Assembly: GCA_047495785.1 (NCBI GenBank) | Contig: JBLDXI010000004.1 | Location: forward strand, 124,001 to 188,000 | Reading direction: 5' to 3' | Source: Lepidodermella squamata | Lineage: Eukaryota > Gastrotricha | DNA: 64,000 bases | In this document: positions 34,139 to 45,600 of the stretch, piece by piece | How positions within the stretch are numbered: position 1 is the first letter of the stretch | How the letters are laid out: every line of letters starts with the position of its first letter | Program-made: the position numbers and the translations under genes | The notes under the pieces: model-generated | The model's database searches: none | Told to the model about the DNA's origin: nothing | The model's input: the letters and a program-made list of their open reading frames with translations, nothing else

Positions 34139-35890
34139 ATCGCAATGACGAGATTGGACCGTTTGATCTGCCTTGACCGCGAGTTTCTAAGCAACATGTT
34201 ACATCGGCCCTTTGTTTTGAATGTGCAAATACCTCCTTTGGCTAGACAAGTGTTGGAGAGCCGTAGAGATTATTGTTCGAAGAGCCGGCATTTATTGATG
34301 CTATCGAGGGTTTACCAAAATAAGGTGGAATTTCTGTTCACTGATGCCTGGAAACTCTTCGTTGATACTGTTGACGACCCCGAGAGTTGGATAAAGCCCC
34401 TATCTACCGATTTTTGTGAAATTCCATCTATCGATTTGCCGGAAATTCCAGCCTCTCAAAAGCCACGTTGTATCTCTCGCGTCGACGACGACCTATTTTT
34501 AGCAGGACTTTTCGAGGAATATTATGCTCCCGCAACAGCTGAAGTTGATAGGGAGGCTGATTCATATCTGGCCATTGAACCGCGCGATTCTTTGCCAATT
34601 GATTTGAATGCAAATATTCAACCTGAGGACACTTCGTCGTATACAATGAATCTAGGTGACCTAGAAATGCAAGCCCAAGTTTTGCATTCAGCCTCTAGCA
34701 TCATGGAATTGGATGATCTGGCGATTCCAGCCCCAGTTTCCTGTTCGGCCGTTGACTACGAGGACATTCAGTTGAGCGTTGCGGATTCTTCTCCCGATAT
34801 GGATATCGATGAACTGGCGATGGATTATGTTCCCGATATGGAAATCGATGAACTGGCGATGGATTTTGTTCCCGAAATCCTGGTTGAAAATGCCGAGGAT
34901 GCTCAAGGTGAGCCGAAAACGAAAAGACAGCCAGGCCAAGTTGCAATTGACGTAGAGACGGAAATCGACGATGATCCCAGTTTCCTCGAGAATTGCAACA
35001 CTGCGCCCATGACGCTAGCACCTCAATCTCGGCAGCTGATGAACGCAGCAGCTGTCTGCAATCTCGATCGGCTCATGGCAGGATGTAGTATTGACATCAG
35101 TCGTAACTTGAAGGACAGCCTTTTTCCAGGCTGGAAGGTGGTCAACCATGGACCCGGGTATTGGGACAAATTCTTCCGGTTACCGATGATTGACCGGGAT
35201 TTGTTGATTCACAGCATTAGATTTCCCCCAGGAGAAAAGTGTCCTTGTCCCCCTTTAGCTGAGGGTCACAGTTTCAATGTCCTCCCCATGGCAGAGAGGG
35301 TGGCTCGTTATGATCTCCTGAGCGATCAATTAGGGGAGAAATGTTGGTTCTCATCTCCAACTCTGGAACCCGCCATCGTCGAATCATCCATGCAGCCGTC
35401 CCGTTCTCCAATATCATCTCCAAGTTTGGAACCAGCCATCGCAGAACCCTCCATAAACCCGCCCTGTTCTCCGCTTTCCCCTCAAATTCCAGTACCAGCT
35501 GGAATTTCAGAGGCTCGCCAGGACTCTTTATTACCTCAGCCCATGAGCCCGCTCCAAGAGCCCGGAACCTCCGATGGACCACCGGCCGATTCGCGTGAGT
35601 CCCAACCCGCCAAATTGAGCCAGTCCGACGTTTTCTTGCTGTGCGAGACCAGCGAGTCTTTCGACGACCTGGTGTCAAGAAGTCTCTCATCAGCAGCCCT
35701 TCTTTTCAGCCAATTGCTGGGACTCGCGGCAAGAGGCGATATACAGCTGGTGCAGAAAACACCCGGCGCAATCGATTTTCGTTTGTTGCGGACAGTTGCG
35801 GAATCCGGTCCAAACAACTGCAGCTCTGAGGTATTCAATTTGGAAGATTACGTCGTGATTTGTAATAGGAAATACGATGCCTCAGACTGA
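34139..35890 (+). CDS. Rad21/Rec8-like kleisin (cohesin subunit), first exon not located
   Basis: Kleisins close the SMC ring of cohesin: the N-terminal domain binds SMC3 and the C-terminal winged helix binds the SMC1 head. The frame is open from an acceptor ending at 34138 to TGA at 35888-35890, about 583 codons. Its start (IAMTRLDRLICLDREFLSNM, then LESRRDYCSKSRHLLMLSRV and YQNKVEFLFTDAWKLF) follows the Rad21/Rec8 N-terminal pattern. The end (SSAALLFSQLLGLAARGDIQ, then LVQKTPGAIDF) follows the kleisin winged helix. The middle is acidic and proline-rich, as expected of the unstructured linker, and has a 13-residue tandem repeat (PDM(D/E)IDELAMD(Y/F)V) near 34795. The opening MFY..GPLG segment should lie in an upstream exon I could not find; the frame extends back to 33965. 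Whether it is mitotic Rad21 or a meiotic form cannot be said. Confidence 0.65.
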   Translation: MAMTRLDRLICLDREFLSNMLHRPFVLNVQIPPLARQVLESRRDYCSKSRHLLMLSRVYQNKVEFLFTDAWKLFVDTVDDPESWIKPLSTDFCEIPSIDLPEIPASQKPRCISRVDDDLFLAGLFEEYYAPATAEVDREADSYLAIEPRDSLPIDLNANIQPEDTSSYTMNLGDLEMQAQVLHSASSIMELDDLAIPAPVSCSAVDYEDIQLSVADSSPDMDIDELAMDYVPDMEIDELAMDFVPEILVENAEDAQGEPKTKRQPGQVAIDVETEIDDDPSFLENCNTAPMTLAPQSRQLMNAAAVCNLDRLMAGCSIDISRNLKDSLFPGWKVVNHGPGYWDKFFRLPMIDRDLLIHSIRFPPGEKCPCPPLAEGHSFNVLPMAERVARYDLLSDQLGEKCWFSSPTLEPAIVESSMQPSRSPISSPSLEPAIAEPSINPPCSPLSPQIPVPAGISEARQDSLLPQPMSPLQEPGTSDGPPADSRESQPAKLSQSDVFLLCETSESFDDLVSRSLSSAALLFSQLLGLAARGDIQLVQKTPGAIDFRLLRTVAESGPNNCSSEVFNLEDYVVICNRKYDASD

Positions 35891-36755
35891 ACGTCGCTGA
35901 CCATTATTTGATAATTTATTTAAAAAAAAAACAATATAGGGAAAAGCGAAAATTTAATATTTTCGAGCTGTAGGCAACGCCCGTATTTTTTCCAATTTTT
36001 CAGAAAGTTTAAATAACCAGTTACCTAGTTTTCCTCAATGTTATTACATTTGAAGTTTCAAAGTAATGGAAATTCCTATCCTCCTCAAGTTTAGAAACCC
36101 GCAAAGTGTCACTGATGTATGAAAACTCGAAAATCATCTACCAATTGAAATAAAAATTCGACTTTAAGCGGATTGATTCTAAATAAATTTAATATCAAAT
36201 TGATCAAATTATTTCAGTCGAATTACAGCTTGTCGCTTAGGTTGCGCCACAATTTTTTAAATTTGTACCTTTTTGCAATAAATTTGATCAATTTTCGAGA
36301 TTGAAACTACATACTACCCGGAGAATCGCACATCCTTAACCCGCGATTTAATCGGAGAATATACACATTTACTGGCGAAAACTCGGAAAAGCATAACGGT
36401 AATTGGCTCGGTAATTTTTGGTATTTTACCCGGTTAGACCAAATCTCTTGGGACTTTTTTATCCCATTAACAAGTGGCATATTTGATTACTAATATCGTA
36501 TTTTTGGAATTATTTTCAAATATTTGTGAAATTTAAAAAAAAATCAGGGTCATGAGATGATGTGACATTGTCTCTCATTTTAGAGTTTCTTAACCCTTTT
36601 TCGTGTATTTTCTCTCCTTGCGTTACTTATGGCACAAATTGTATTGCTAATTTTATGAATTTTACTTATTATCGTGTAACCGCAGAGCGGTTTTTTTTAA
36701 ATGTTTCAAACTGAAATATGAGGAAATAATTCATTTCGTTAATGTCCAGTTTCAG
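35891..36755. other. Intergenic with an M1 MITE copy and a candidate first exon
   Basis: 36066-36116 (MEIPILLKFRNPQSVTD, then a GT donor in phase 0) could be the first coding exon of the RG-rich gene. The remainder is mostly MITE copy 36233-36640. Confidence 0.35.
36233..36640 (+). mobile_element. M1 MITE copy 2, degraded ends
   Basis: It shares with the other M1 copies a GTTGCGC start block, the CCCGG..ACGGTAATTGGCTCGG core, a TTTTACCCGGTT block and the CGTGTATTTTCTCTCCTTGC end block. Terminal CAG(C/A)GTGTCCC motifs are lost. Confidence 0.65.
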
Positions 36756-37870
36756 TCATCATCACCTGTGTTGATACCTTCGAGTGATAGTTTGACCCCC
36801 ATTTCTTCATCTCCATTGGCTCAGGTTCCACATGGCGCTCCTGGTGGTTGTTTTAGTAGTGGTGGTCGTGGCAGCGATCGTCGTGGACGATCAATGTCTG
36901 TGATTTCTTCTGATGATAAGTCACTCAGAGTTACGACTCGGGATCAACAACGCGATCGAGATGGTTCGGCTAGGCCGCCGCCTCAGCCTACTACGACTCG
37001 TGGTCGAGGGCGCGGTACACCCAAGCCAGCAGCGGCTTTCTCTCAGCCTGATAAACCCAGTTCCAATCGGGGTCGGGGGCGTGGCACTCCTAAGTCAGCG
37101 GCGGCTTTCTCTCAGCCCGATAAACCGACTTCCACTCAGGGTCGAGGTCGCGGACGCGGCACTTCCAGCTCCACCAAGGCTTCGCCTCAGTCAGCTGAAA
37201 TTAACCGTGGGCGTGGACGTGGTCGAGGCCGTGGTCAAGTTCTTTTAGCGATGCCTTCGCCCCCGCTTTGCCCTGGCGATTCTGCCTCTGCCAAGCCATC
37301 GGCTCATGCAGATGAGCCGATGGACAGTTCCACCCGCGGTCGTGGACGTGGTGGACCTCGTTCGGTTACAACCCCGCCCGAACCTGCAACTCCTCAGCCA
37401 TTGGACGTTGCCAATCGTGGCCCAGGGCGTGGCCGGGGACGCGGTGGAGTCTTATCGCCTCCACATCCGCCACAACCTGGTGATACCAGCCCCACTCTGA
37501 GCCCAACTGCTATGTCTGATTATTCTGTGGCCGTAAATTTCTTAATTTCTTTCCTTTCCAATTACTTCTATTCATTGTTAAGGAGTCGTTTGAATTTGCT
37601 CCGGGCATTTTCGTCCACCACTTTCCACCATCGCCCGAGGACCCACCGGAATACGATGAGCCCCCAGACTACTCAACTATATGCTATCAATGCCAGCGCA
37701 CTCTCAAACCAGACGGAAATTGTGCGGCTTGCGGAATCTGTTTTGACTACGACCAAAATGCCTCCGCAAAAGACTTGCAACGCATGTCGCTGTTCGCGAA
37801 AGCTCAAAAGCGCAAAGCGGAGAGGCTCAGAGGGAAGAAGTTGATCGAGAATGAAAAGAAAGACGCCTAA
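36756..37870 (+). CDS. RG/RGG-rich protein with a C-terminal CxxC zinc-ribbon-like motif
   Basis: Two in-phase exons (36756-37532, 37583-37870) encode at least 354 residues. The first contains about seven RGRGRG blocks in a proline/serine-rich background, including a near-perfect duplication of a unit ending SAAAFSQPDKP. RG-rich regions commonly bind RNA or G-quadruplexes and are targets of arginine methylation. The second exon is acidic and proline-rich, then gives CYQCQRTLKPDGNCAACGIC, a cysteine cluster like a small zinc ribbon, and a basic helical tail. The true start is upstream: no suitable ATG lies near the acceptor. A possible first exon is 36066-36116. AATAAA near 37928 fits a poly(A) signal. 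Family unknown. Confidence 0.7.
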
Positions 37871-38636
37871 TGTTATGAATCATGGATTATTAATTAATAA
37901 TCTCTCAGATTGAAATAATCAAACCTCAATAAATGAAGGTCGCTCTAAATCACGGGTAATAATTTAAAAATAATTACTAGTAAAAGCCGCAACTCCGAGC
38001 AGAGAACATAATAAAAAATTCTATTTGTGGGTTTTTTTCTATGATTAAAAACCATGGCAAGTTGGGTACATGTATATCACTAGCCTTTGGAATTCGAGAA
38101 ATAATGTTACCCCCCGCCAACATATGATGAACCTAAAACAGGTAACGTAACTCGCCCTAAATTTGGACACCCCAAATTTGGACACTTTATAAGCGTTAGC
38201 CCCGAATATCAATTCGTGCTGCATAACTGATAATATAAAAATTTCGGTGAAAAATAGCTTGATTAATGGACTTTCCAGCGGTACCAAATTTGCCAATACT
38301 TTCATATACTATCGATTTGCGAATAATCGCCGAAACTAGATCACTCAGAAAGAAAGTTAGGCTATTTTATTTCCATTTTTTTAGACGAAACCCTAATTTT
38401 TTTAATTAAAAAAGGTGTTTTGTCCAAAGTTGGGACCCGTTACGGTATTTGTTATCGAGAATGCGGAAAATAATATTCGTTCACGGCGGAAACTGCTGAA
38501 TCGGATGAACCTAAATTGCATCTAATCTTCAGACCATATGGGTATCGAACATTACATTTTTATTTGATTTCTCAAAAATTATTATCCAACTGCTAGACAC
38601 CGCTGAAAATAGTTGGTTAACAATTAATTTCAGCTC
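37871..38636. other. Intergenic between convergent genes
   Basis: Holds the 3' ends of the RG-rich gene (+) and the basic two-exon gene (-). A short TTTGGACACC direct repeat lies near 38160-38185. Nothing else is seen. Confidence 0.4.
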
Positions 38637-39264
38637 TCAATTTATTTGCATTCTTTGCAAGCGAAAAGTTAACACAAGCTCTCCCCAGTCAGGAGATATA
38701 TCGTCCTCCAGTCGCTTGAACCAAAGGGTTGCCGTTGGTCCCACTAATGTGGAATGTAGCCTCTCGTCATTTTCATTCAGCCCAATTAAGTGCTGAAGCT
38801 CAATTGTGCTTATTTGGAATCGGCGCCGTGATCTTATCTGGTTGAATCTGAATGAAATTTAAGGCTTAACCTTATCATTTCCAATTATAATAATTTATTA
38901 CTCACCGATCCTGAAGCGCTTCGAAACGAACACGGCTAATTGGGGCACGTTCCCGGCAGGTGACCACTGCCGTCGACCTTCTTCGCCGCTTCAGGTCGCG
39001 GAATACATAAGATCCAAGGGCGCGGAGCGGACCGTAGGCCGGACCGTTCCTCACCAATCGCCTTGCCTGCTTCGCTTGACGAAAGTTCACAGGCACATAA
39101 CGGTGCGGGCGCTTTGTTGGCCGACGACGCAATTTCATAACCAAATTTGTTAGTGTAAAATGAAAAATATCTTCTTTCTTCAAATGGGTATGATTGCCAA
39201 TGTTCCCTCCGTTGCTGAACAGCCAGAATTTCTCAACTTCTAGTAATTTAATTGGAATTCTCAT
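38637..39264 (-). CDS. Unknown basic two-exon protein, 189 aa
   Basis: Minus-strand exons 39264-38906 and 38847-38637 join in phase; the junction completes an Arg codon (LQDR|FNQIRSRRRFQISTIEL). The first exon is very basic (KLRRRPTKRPHRYVPVNFRQ, DLKRRRRSTAVV) and begins MRIPIKLLEVEKFWLFSNGG; the second is acidic to neutral and ends DWGELVLTFRLQRMQIN. There is no signal peptide. The basic tracts suggest a nuclear or nucleic-acid-binding protein, but I recognise no domain. Its start faces the AT-hook gene at 39700, so the 435 bp between them may serve as a divergent promoter. Confidence 0.6.
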
Positions 39265-39699
39265 TATAAATAATTACAAAACGCAATAACTTTCTAATGA
39301 GTCCACTCGACGCACCATGCATCAAGCATGGATCCAATTAGTACAGTGATATAAAGTCCAAATAGCGACCAAGCATTGCTCATCTTTCCTAAAAATTTTA
39401 CTCGCTTTAGTGAATAAAATTTTTCATAATTATTTATTAATATTATTTTTAATTTTTATTTAATTTTTAAGCTGTCTGTCTCGTTGCCAATTATTTGTAC
39501 GTAATTACCTCCTCTGTTCCGAACTGTCGCAATCTGTCACTTTCGCCTAATTCTCTACATTTTTTCTAGTCTCAGCCATTTTATTATCTCTTAATCACGT
39601 TTTTGCCTACATCTTCGTTAATTTTCAGCCCATTTATTTCCCCCATTATTTTTTGTAATTTCTCTGGCTCTTTTGTCTAGTTTTTTCATTTAAAACAAT
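39265..39699. promoter_or_regulatory. Intergenic region between divergent gene starts
   Basis: Two gene models begin at its borders and point away from each other, so promoters for both should lie here. It is AT-rich, with a pyrimidine-rich second half (39480-39690). No TATA box or named operator could be assigned. Confidence 0.35.
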
Positions 39700-42600
39700 A
39701 TGGATCCTAGCGAAACAGAATCGGAGCCTACTACTAATGAACAGGTAATTTCAAGGATATATTTATTGATTAATTTAGAAATTTGGGTATTTATAGCAAT
39801 CTGCAGCGGTGAAGCCGAAGCGAGGCCGACCATCCAAACGACGACAAGTATCTAATGCTAAGAGTAATCGTTAGCTGTAAATGCTATGACTTTTTTTCCT
39901 ACAGACGACACACGAATCATCAAAACGCCGCAACACTATTGCCTCTTCGCAACCTTCGGTGAATGAACCTACGAATCGGGTGAGATTTCAGGAACATAAC
40001 ATCGGTTTTAAATTGGCCGATTTTTCTTGTTTTTTAGCCGCCGAAAGAATATGCCGACCTGTCAGCTTCCGGTCAGTGCAGGCGAAGAGCTGCCACGTTC
40101 TCTGACTTGGAAACGACCTTGAAGAAGCGATCCGTCCCAGGAGCAACCATAGCCTTGAACTTGCCGTTGAAAGGCGTTATGAAACCCTATGTGCGCACTT
40201 TCGGCAACGCATTAGGCTCAAAGTCTCCTCAAGCTTGTCAAGAGTTTGTTGTTTTTCTGCTCATTTCATTATACCATAATGTTTGGTTGATTTTCCCGAG
40301 TGAAGCAAGCGTTAAAAATATCTAGCATTTCTCGGAATTGTATACGAATCATATCAATGAATTAATTTAGGTCTGGCATTGGATTACATTCGGGCATGCG
40401 AATCCATGCCTAATCATAAATTAACTATGATGCTTCCGATTTTTCTAGGGTGATTTATTTTTTTTTTTATTTCCTGCTTATTTTGCACGATTTGAAAAAA
40501 ATTTCCTTTTTAATTTTATTTTTTCGCCAGATTTTTCGCCAAGTTCATACAAATCGGGGTTCCTCTGTAATTATTTCAGTTTTTGAAGACAACTGTTTGA
40601 CCTCGAATTCACATTTATCTTATCTACTTTCCTCTACCACATTACCTATTTATGTACTAAATATCTTTATTTGTTATTTCAATTTAGTATGGCGTATTTC
40701 CAAACTGCGAACAAAATATCGAGTCGGACTACAGAAAGCCTGCTTCCCAAGTTCCCCATCAATCGAGCCACCTTTAGGCAGGAGAGGAGAGGTCTGGCTG
40801 AGTCATTACCGCTACATCTAATCCAGCCTTACCCTGTAAGTTTATTTAATTAAAATCCCGCGCACAGGAAAATAATCCCAAAAGTTGCGCTACTATTTTT
40901 AATTTGGCAACTTTTTGTTGGAAATTCAAATATTTTTTTTAAATTGTACCTACCGACAGAAAAGTCCGACTTTTATCTGATTTATCCGATTTAACCGAAT
41001 AAATTAGAAATTTACCAGAGAAAACCCGGAAAATCCCGATGGTAACTGGTTCGGTAATTTTCGGTAGTTTACCCCGTTGGACAAAATTCTCTAGACTTTT
41101 ATGATCCTTTTAACAACTGGCATACTTGATTACCATTGTAGTAATTTTTTAATTTTTCTAAATATTTTTTGGCCGTTAGATGTGAATTGGTCTCTCATTT
41201 TACAGTTATTTATGTGTATTTCCCTTTCCTGTGTATTTTCTTTGCTTGCGTTACTTATTGGACACGCTGCATTTATTGGGACAGCAAATTGCGGCTTTTC
41301 TTCTTCTGATAGATAAAAGCTGGCGATATTTCAATTATGTCTTAATTATTTTATTGGAAATTTTTTATTTACAACTTTTCATTCAATGTTTTAACTAAGG
41401 CATGGTATTTGAATTTCAAAGAATAAGAAGGAATGAATTCTAATGTTTGCGGCAAGTTAACAGAGCTGGCTAGCATGCTGGCAAGATGGTTGGCAAATTT
41501 TATGTACTCAGTTATCCGAAAAGTAGTATTTCGAGAGTTAGAGCACCAGTTGTCGTTTGACCTCAATGACCTTGCCACATCCCGAATTCCTTACTCAGCT
41601 CAGTTTTGCGATAGAAATTCATGAAACCTGCGGCTTCTTGAATGATTTTATTGATCAGCGGGCGGGCGGGTGGATAGTAGTAGTTTTCCACTCCGACGAC
41701 CTCCGTACCAAACGAGTGGTTGCTGTGTCGTGATAAAATCCAAAGGCCAAGTATCTCGGCTGGTCTCGCCTATTCGTCTGCGTTTCGCTTCCAGGCAGTC
41801 GTTCATAGATTTCGGCTTGGATTTCGTTTAAGTTCAAAGCTCGATTTTCGGCTTGGATGGGGACTTCGTTCGTGTTATTGTTGGGAATACAGACGGCCAG
41901 ATTTGAAGCAGCTCAAAATATGAGTCCTACGGCGAGCCTTGTCGAAAATTTAACTTCAAACCCTGTCACAATAACTCTGTTTGTTTAGTTTGTTCGGGTT
42001 AATTTACTATATATTGTTAAACATGCTGTCAATCTCGATGACTGAATTTGCGTGGCGTGTCGAACACGGCATCTCCCTTGAGAACGAAGATTTTGAACAA
42101 ATTCGCGACTTATTTCTCTACGGCCCGTCCAGCTTCATCGATGAAAGATACCTGTTGCCACATCAAACAGGGTTTCTACAATTTGCCTTTAAATTCATCG
42201 ATGAAGATGACGAGGTACGCGACGACGGGTCAAGTCTCGTCCGCGCAATTTTCTCTGTGAGCGGTGCCCAAGCTGCCATCCCAGCAACTGACCGTCGGCA
42301 CGGGCTTATCCTGGCTATGATTGAATTTTGCAAACCTGACATCAGTTTGGAGGAAAAATTAGTACTATTTCATTTCTTCATCAAGAGGTTTGCTCAATGC
42401 GGCTGTCGAGTGGAGGAGAGCGCATTTCAAAGCCATGACTCGTCCTTAATACTGAACAATCCCCTTCTCAGGCCTTTTATATTAGAAATTGCCAACAACT
42501 ATGGCGGTATATTATTGAAGCGGCCTATGTTATCGTTAATGTCTATCGCACGCCGAGTTGTGTTAAACCGATTACGGCTGGGGCTGGATCAGCGCTCAGA

Positions 42601-45600
42601 AGACATATCTGCCTTAGAATTACCGGAATGCTTGATGCGCTACTTACAGTATAATGACCTTTAATTACATAAATATTGAAGAGAGAAGTGTTGTAGAAGA
42701 ATAAAAAGACAAATGAGCCGTCATTTAACCTTGTGTAATTGCTGAGAAATTATATCATATTTTAATGAAACTATACCCGTGATCGGGAATAGCATTTAGA
42801 CAGCGTGTTTATTTGAGGATCTATTGGGTGTTTAAAATTGTGGTTTTGGAGTTCAATTTTGGGACTGAATACCTTTTTTCTTGCGATTTCGAGCAAATTT
42901 AAGAATTTCTCGTTTGGTGTTTAAAAATTAAATTGTTAAACTGCCTAAAAACACGGATTTAGAAATCATTTTTTTTCCAATTTTTAGAGAACGAAGGAGG
43001 TTGATGGCAAACAGGTGATGATCAAGAATAATCAAACGGGTGGGTGTTGTCGCGACTTCATTGACGTCCTGTATGTCTTGGTTGGGCTACATTCGTTGCA
43101 ATCACATCACCCTCACGAGCTGCGTCTCTGTTTCGACAACACGCCAGCAAGACAACAAGGCCAGCCGATGGAGCGCATGAACGTCACCCTCGTGGAAAAG
43201 AAAACCAGTCCCACCACTAGTGACGAAGTGGCAATTGGTTTATTTTTGGACGAGGAAGGCCGTGGAGAACTAGCGCACTATTACGGAAAAGTCTTCGAAC
43301 AGGTTTAATTTATTATTCGAATCGATTAATGGACCAAATATATTAAAAAGAATTCGCGCCTGAATTTGAATCCCCGACGGCCGACCTGTTTTTTTCAAGC
43401 AAGTGGTCGCAGAACCTTTTAGCGTGGATCTCATATTTCTCCGATTTTTTAAATTTGACAAATTTCAGAACTAATTATTTTTTCGCATTGGAAAATATTT
43501 TAATCATTTTTAATTAGAAATTCTGTCCGAAATTATAAAATCGGAGTTTTTTGTGGAATATTTTGCTGAGTTGCTGAGGGTTGCGAGAATTGAAATGGCT
43601 CTGGTTATTCAGTTGACCGTTAAGCCTCGCATCGAGCGCGGTTCATTTCGCCTCACTTCCATGCAAAAATTACCAACTGTTTCTTTCCAATAATTTTTCC
43701 AATAATTCAGAAATGTCCTCTAACCCCACTGACTTTTCCATCTTCCTTTCTTTTTTTTCATCTATGTAAACCCGCCATTTAATTCCATGAAAAAATTCTG
43801 ATTTTCTAATGCTCGAATTTCCCGTTTAAATCAAAATAGATTTGCCTCTACTATTGAGCTATTTTCAAATAATAATCCATGTATTTTTTTCAAGAATTTT
43901 ACCAATCAATATACCTGAGAATTTATTGTAATATTTTTTATATTTGTTTAAAGATCATCGCGGTTGATGAGAACGGCGTGAAAATCTGGGGCGAAACGTT
44001 TCACTTTCGATTTCTACTATGTGTGGATGTCATGGCTGCCATTGTACTCCTTGGTGCTGGGTCACCTGTGGGCGACTACATCTGCCCCATATGCGTGAAA
44101 CGAGCCGATGACCCTACTCCTGGGCGGCGAGAATACCGTAACTATCGCGATTTGTCAAATCTGAGGAAGTTGATCGGCTTCACCGTGGCTGGGCGCACGC
44201 CCGCAGGGAAAAAGTCGACAAAAAAAGCAATTGTCGACGTCAATGCGCAAGGCCTCGGCCACACTGAACTGCCGCTGCTCCCCATTGAGGCTGCCAATAT
44301 CATCCCAGACTCGCTCCATTTCAACGCTAGATACTCCGAGACGCTGATAAAAGTGGTAAAATAGTTCTCTCTTTGTGTAATACTTTGTTTTTCGTTTGCT
44401 AAATTGCTTTGATAAGGCTATGAATTTATCACTTTCTCTCGCCATTTATAGCCAGTGTGGCAGATGAATTACTGAATGAATTCCCGAAAAACGGTATTTC
44501 GCCCTCTTTAATTGAAATTCATGAGATATTATTTCATTGAGATAGGAATATCGTTGAAAAATTCTAGGTTATTTTCATTATTTGTATTCACCCTTATTAT
44601 TTTTCACAAGCCCTGCTATCAGCGGAACCAAATTGCCGCCTGATAATTGACCTCAAGCTGAATTAAATTGCGACCAATTATGTTGCTTGAAGTTATTGTG
44701 TTATTTTCAGAATTTTTCAAAATAATGTGTTTGAATCTTTTGGTTCCGGGTAAATTTTTACGTTGGACTCTTAGTTACACATAAATTTGGGTCCCTAAAA
44801 TTATTCCATTTTTTCAACAAATTTTTTTTTAATATTATTATAATTAGTGATTTCCGCTATTTAACTCTTTTCCCAGACAATTACCATCCTGTATGACGGC
44901 AATCTGATGGACACGGCGAAGACCATTATGGAAACGCTCAGTGGTGTTACGAAAAACGCCGTGAAAATTAAAGTGACGGCCAAAGGCGCGCAATTCACGT
45001 CTTGCAGCGTTGACATTGTCATGCCCACTCACGACGATGCCGCTAATGCCTTTCTCCTTAGCCATTACCTTATCATCACGGAGCCGAGACCTCTGCTGAC
45101 CAGGGCCCAAGTTGTCCGAGCACATTTCAGCAAATGCGACACATCGATCCTCAGACGTCAGTACACACAAATCATGAAGACCTCGAAGAAATCTGTGGCT
45201 GCGATTCAAAATGTGGCGAAAGCAACAAGCGACCAATTTGTCGAGAAATTCGTCGAATTCGATGCTGCTGGTGTTGCTTATGAAGATAGGAAGGAAGTTG
45301 AAAAGCGCGTGACAGATCTGCATACCTTGGATGAAATTACGCGAGTTTTCCGGTCGATACTGCGCTTTTTTAAAAATAAGAGATCTGTTCCAAGGCCGCG
45401 TGAGGAAGAGTTCCACAAACTGGAGGACCTTATGTTCACCCTGAAGCAGCGGCACACTACCTACAGTCACTGTAAATTAACGGCTTTCTTGTTTATCTTT
45501 GCGATTGATTTTTTATTTAACTTTATTACAGATGCCGGGTCCCATTTCTTCGACGCCACTGAAAAGTGGGACATTCTCGCCCTTAACACAGTCGCCATCG

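Noticed and set aside
34428-35838. Several long ORFs antisense to the kleisin gene
   Set aside because: They are shadows of the plus-strand coding sequence; only the plus strand shows kleisin ends.
42023-42664. Ankyrin repeats or SH2 domain before the SOCS box
   Set aside because: No ankyrin or SH2 consensus could be seen in the N-terminal part.
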